A stretch of 64,000 bases of DNA. Origin: Treponema sp. Lineage in GTDB: Bacteria; Spirochaetota; Spirochaetia; Treponematales; Treponemataceae. The position numbers and the translations under genes are program-made. The stretch is taken from contig JAEESZ010000004.1 in assembly GCA_016286535.1 (NCBI GenBank), forward strand, positions 124,001-188,000, in the 5' to 3' direction. Positions 61,674-64,000 of this stretch are shown piece after piece. Positions within the stretch are counted from its first letter, which is position 1; each line of letters starts with the position of its first letter. Below the pieces are notes generated by a model. That model was given only the letters and a program-made list of their open reading frames with translations, ran no database searches and was not told the origin of the DNA.

Positions 61674-62417
61674 ATGAATTTATTTTATTATATACTTGCT
61701 CTACTTTCAATAATGGCAGGAGCATTTGTTTTATTTCATTTAAGTGTTATTTTAATTCTGATTATTTTTGCACTTCCAGTCAGTACAAAAAAGACCTACG
61801 ATAAACCATCGCCCCTTTATCACAATCTTTTTAATTTTGCCTACTGGTATCTGATTTTTTCTTCAAGAACAAGAGTTCATGTTACAGGGCTTGAAAAAAT
61901 CCCTCAGGGTGAAAACTTTATGTTTATTTCGAATCATCGTTCAAAATTTGACAATATGATTCACAGCTACTGCATGAAAAAATACAATCTTTCTTTTATT
62001 TCAAAAAAAGAAAATTTTAAGATTCCAATTGGAAAGCATTATATGGCAAGAAACTGTTACTTAAGCCTGGACAGAAATAATGTAAGGCAAGGGGCAGAAG
62101 TTATTGCCACTGCTATTAATTATATAAAGGAAGGTATAACTAATATTGGCGTTTTTCCTGAAGGTACAAGATCAAATGACTTACAGGTACACGAGTTTCA
62201 TGCCGGAACTTTTAAAATTGCGGTAAGGGCAAACTGTCCAATTGTTGTAGGGGTTATTCAGGGAACTGAAAATATCCATAAATATTTTCCTTTACGAAAA
62301 TCTGATGTTTATTTTGATATAGTTGAAGTCATTAAGCCCGAAGACTTTTCTGATATGAATACTATACAAATTGCCGAAAGGTGTCAAAAAATAGTTGAGA
62401 AAAATCTAAAAAAATAA
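61674..62417 (+). CDS. plsC: 1-acyl-sn-glycerol-3-phosphate acyltransferase
   Basis: 247 residues. A membrane anchor at about 12-37. The acyltransferase motif NHRSKFD (His88, Asp93) and FPEGTRS (about 159-165) are diagnostic of the PlsC family. It makes phosphatidic acid from lysophosphatidic acid. A lipid kinase follows 53 bases later. Confidence 0.93.
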   Translation: MNLFYYILALLSIMAGAFVLFHLSVILILIIFALPVSTKKTYDKPSPLYHNLFNFAYWYLIFSSRTRVHVTGLEKIPQGENFMFISNHRSKFDNMIHSYCMKKYNLSFISKKENFKIPIGKHYMARNCYLSLDRNNVRQGAEVIATAINYIKEGITNIGVFPEGTRSNDLQVHEFHAGTFKIAVRANCPIVVGVIQGTENIHKYFPLRKSDVYFDIVEVIKPEDFSDMNTIQIAERCQKIVEKNLKK

Positions 62418-62470
62418 GATAATAGCAAGATATAAATGTTTGTTATATAAAAATGTAATTTGGAGGAAGT

Positions 62471-63337
62471 ATGGTTTATATTTTTATGAATCCTTTGGCA
62501 AACAACCACAAAGGAGAAGAAGCAACAGAACAAGCTAAAACATTATTTGATCAGCAGAGTGTAAAAATTGTTGATGTAAGACACATTACCAATGTTCCGG
62601 CTTTTATTGCAAAACTTGCAGCTGACGACAAAATTGTAATTGCTGGTGGTGACGGAACAGTTGCCCGCTTTATTGATGCAGTTTATGATTTGAATTTGAC
62701 ACAGCAGGTTTATCTGTATCCTGCTGGAAGTGGAAATGATTTTTACAACGACATTAAAGATCGTTATCCGCCTGACACAAAACTTTTCCCATTAAATGAA
62801 TATATGAAGGATCTTCCGGAGGTTGTTGTAAACGGAACTTACCGTCGTTTTATTAATGGTATTGGCTTTGGTATTGATGGATATGTTTGCGAAAAAGCAG
62901 ATATTGAACGCGAAAAATCAACAAAAAGAATTAATTATACAAAGATTGCCATTAAGGGCTGTCTTTACGACTATAAACGTGCAAATGCTACAGTAACTGT
63001 AGATGGCGTTACAAAGACCTATAAAAACGTATTTATGGTTCCTTGTATGATGGGTAGATACTATGGCGGTGGTATGATGATTGCCCCAATGCAGGACAGA
63101 AAGAATGCAGAAAAAACTGTTTCTTGTGTTGTCTGGAGGGGAAGCCGTCTTGGTACTTTATTAAGATTTAATACTGTTTACACTGGAAAACAGGTAAAAT
63201 ACAAAAAAGCATATGAAGTAAGATCCGGTCATTCCATAAAGGTTGTTTTTGAAAAACCTTGTGCCTTACAGATTGATGGAGAAACTTTCAGAAATGTTTT
63301 AAGTTACTCTGTTACATTCCATAATCACGACAAATAA
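62471..63337 (+). CDS. Diacylglycerol/lipid kinase-family protein
   Basis: 288 residues. GGDGTVARF (about 59-67) and PAGSGNDFYNDI are the nucleotide-binding motifs of the DagK catalytic domain (YegS/DgkB group). NGIGFGIDGYVCE and CALQIDGE follow in the C-terminal beta-sandwich. It phosphorylates a lipid, probably diacylglycerol, and goes with plsC in membrane lipid metabolism. Confidence 0.92.
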   Translation: MVYIFMNPLANNHKGEEATEQAKTLFDQQSVKIVDVRHITNVPAFIAKLAADDKIVIAGGDGTVARFIDAVYDLNLTQQVYLYPAGSGNDFYNDIKDRYPPDTKLFPLNEYMKDLPEVVVNGTYRRFINGIGFGIDGYVCEKADIEREKSTKRINYTKIAIKGCLYDYKRANATVTVDGVTKTYKNVFMVPCMMGRYYGGGMMIAPMQDRKNAEKTVSCVVWRGSRLGTLLRFNTVYTGKQVKYKKAYEVRSGHSIKVVFEKPCALQIDGETFRNVLSYSVTFHNHDK

Positions 63338-63340
63338 TTT

Positions 63341-63562
63341 ATGACACTAGAAGAATTCCGCTACATCGTTGATATAAAAAAAGTATTAGAGTTTACCTAC
63401 AAGGGAAAAGCTTACAATCTTAGATATGGTTCCGACGAAAAAGGAGAATATTTAAGATTTGGAGAAGTCTTCCTTGAAAAAAATTATTATTCTCTGGGAG
63501 AATTTTTAAATACAGCCAGAGTGGAAAACTCTTTTTTCAAAGATTTATTGGAAATTCTTTAA
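63341..63562 (+). CDS. Small hypothetical protein, 73 aa
   Basis: 73 residues, 3 bases after the lipid kinase and so probably co-translated. Small beta-strand-and-helix pattern (EFTYKGKAYNLRYGS, EYLRFGEVFLE). No cysteine, no membrane segment, no known family. Confidence 0.6.
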   Translation: MTLEEFRYIVDIKKVLEFTYKGKAYNLRYGSDEKGEYLRFGEVFLEKNYYSLGEFLNTARVENSFFKDLLEIL

Positions 63563-63582
63563 TAAAATGCTATAAATTAAAC

Positions 63583-64000
63583 ATGTCTATAAAAACTCAA
63601 ATTGACATGACCAGGGGACCGATTTTTTCCAAACTGCTGGAATTTTCGGTTCCTTTAATTTTTTCCAGTATCCTTCAGCTTCTCTTTAATGCAGCAGATA
63701 TAATTGTTGTCGGTCGTTTTGCCGGCGACACATCTCTTGCTGCCGTAGGTTCTACAAGTTCCCTTATAAATCTTTTAGTAAACCTTTTTATGGGACTTTC
63801 TGTTGGAACAAATGTAATTGCTGCAAATTACTTTGGACAGGGAAACCGGGAAGAATTACAGAATACCGTTCATACTTCGATGCTGCTATCTTTAATAAGC
63901 GGTGTGATATTAACCTTTACCGGTGTTATTTTTGCAAAGCCTATTTTATATTTAATGCAGAGCCCCCAGGATGTTTTAAATCTTTCTGCGGTTTACCTGC
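63583..64000 (+). CDS. MATE-family efflux transporter (cut by window end)
   Basis: 139 residues are present, starting ATG at 63583, and the frame is open to the edge. DMTRGPIFSKLLEFSVPLIFSSILQLLFNAADIIVVGRFAG (in part) is the classic MATE N-terminus. The first three or four membrane segments are visible. Drives export of drugs or cations with Na+ or H+. Confidence 0.9.
   Translation, partial: MSIKTQIDMTRGPIFSKLLEFSVPLIFSSILQLLFNAADIIVVGRFAGDTSLAAVGSTSSLINLLVNLFMGLSVGTNVIAANYFGQGNREELQNTVHTSMLLSLISGVILTFTGVIFAKPILYLMQSPQDVLNLSAVYL

Noticed and set aside
1-64000. tRNA, rRNA or CRISPR loci
   Set aside because: No gap is longer than about 250 bases and none holds a cloverleaf or a repeat-spacer pattern that I could find by eye.

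Overview
The window looks like chromosome from a gut or rumen Treponema (Spirochaetota). It is AT-rich. Evidence for this includes a P83/100-type spirochaete periplasmic protein, many small lipoproteins, TPR, ankyrin and OmpA envelope proteins, a BspA-type leucine-rich-repeat lipoprotein, glycosidases for plant galactomannan (GH36 alpha-galactosidase, GH2 beta-mannosidase), an RNF-like operon, and a 2-oxoacid:ferredoxin oxidoreductase. The assignment rests on gene content only; there is no rRNA or tRNA gene in the window.

Layout. 1-3754: an operon on the minus strand with GH36, a GT-B-like protein and a TetR regulator (cut by the window edge), driven by a consensus promoter with a 23-bp perfect palindrome at its start site. 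3771-8851 (minus): rlmN, TPR protein, small spirochaetal protein, rsmD and an ankyrin protein with a long charged repeat. 8908-12250 (plus): a structured leader, then rpsF-ssb-rpsR-rplI, a terminator and dnaB. 12252-19484 (minus): beta-mannosidase, P83/100 protein, beta-propeller protein, and an RlmD/TrmA-type methyltransferase. 19516-23528: hydrolase and pcnB facing a P-loop/Asp23 protein and a RluA synthase. 23606-30104 (plus): DUF212 protein, a large membrane protein, and rnfCDGEAB, tightly overlapped. 30183-34712: a GH57-like protein, a lipoprotein, OmpA and HD proteins. 34780-38798: the korDAB-korC operon interrupted by a GxxExxY gene with flanking repeats, and ending in an XRE-cupin regulator. 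39068-43305: two convergent surface lipoproteins. 43396-49669: two acyl-CoA synthetases, a Cys-rich protein, a GT2-GtrA protein and a second XRE-cupin regulator. 49698-53787: a sugar-type ABC transporter operon. 53809-64000: trpS, metG, pncB, FemAB, thioesterase, ATP-grasp, plsC, lipid kinase, and the start of a MATE transporter.

How the parts may work together. The kor enzyme, two AMP-forming acyl-CoA synthetases and two XRE-cupin regulators suggest a module that links organic acids, acyl-CoA and ferredoxin. A shared dyad (TACTAAA-N4-TTTARTA) stands upstream of the promoters of kor, one synthetase and one regulator, so they may be co-controlled. This is inference.

The most unusual item is the RNF-like operon. 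Gene order and fold-level features fit RNF. However, the expected NADH/FMN motif of RnfC, the flavinylation motifs of RnfD and RnfG, the membrane iron-sulfur cysteines of RnfA and RnfE, and the N-terminal cluster motif of RnfB could not be found. Only the ferredoxin-like clusters of RnfC and RnfB remain. Second is the GxxExxY element in the kor operon, with an apparently ORF-less relative after korC. All motif comparisons were made by eye from memory of the families, without alignment or database search.
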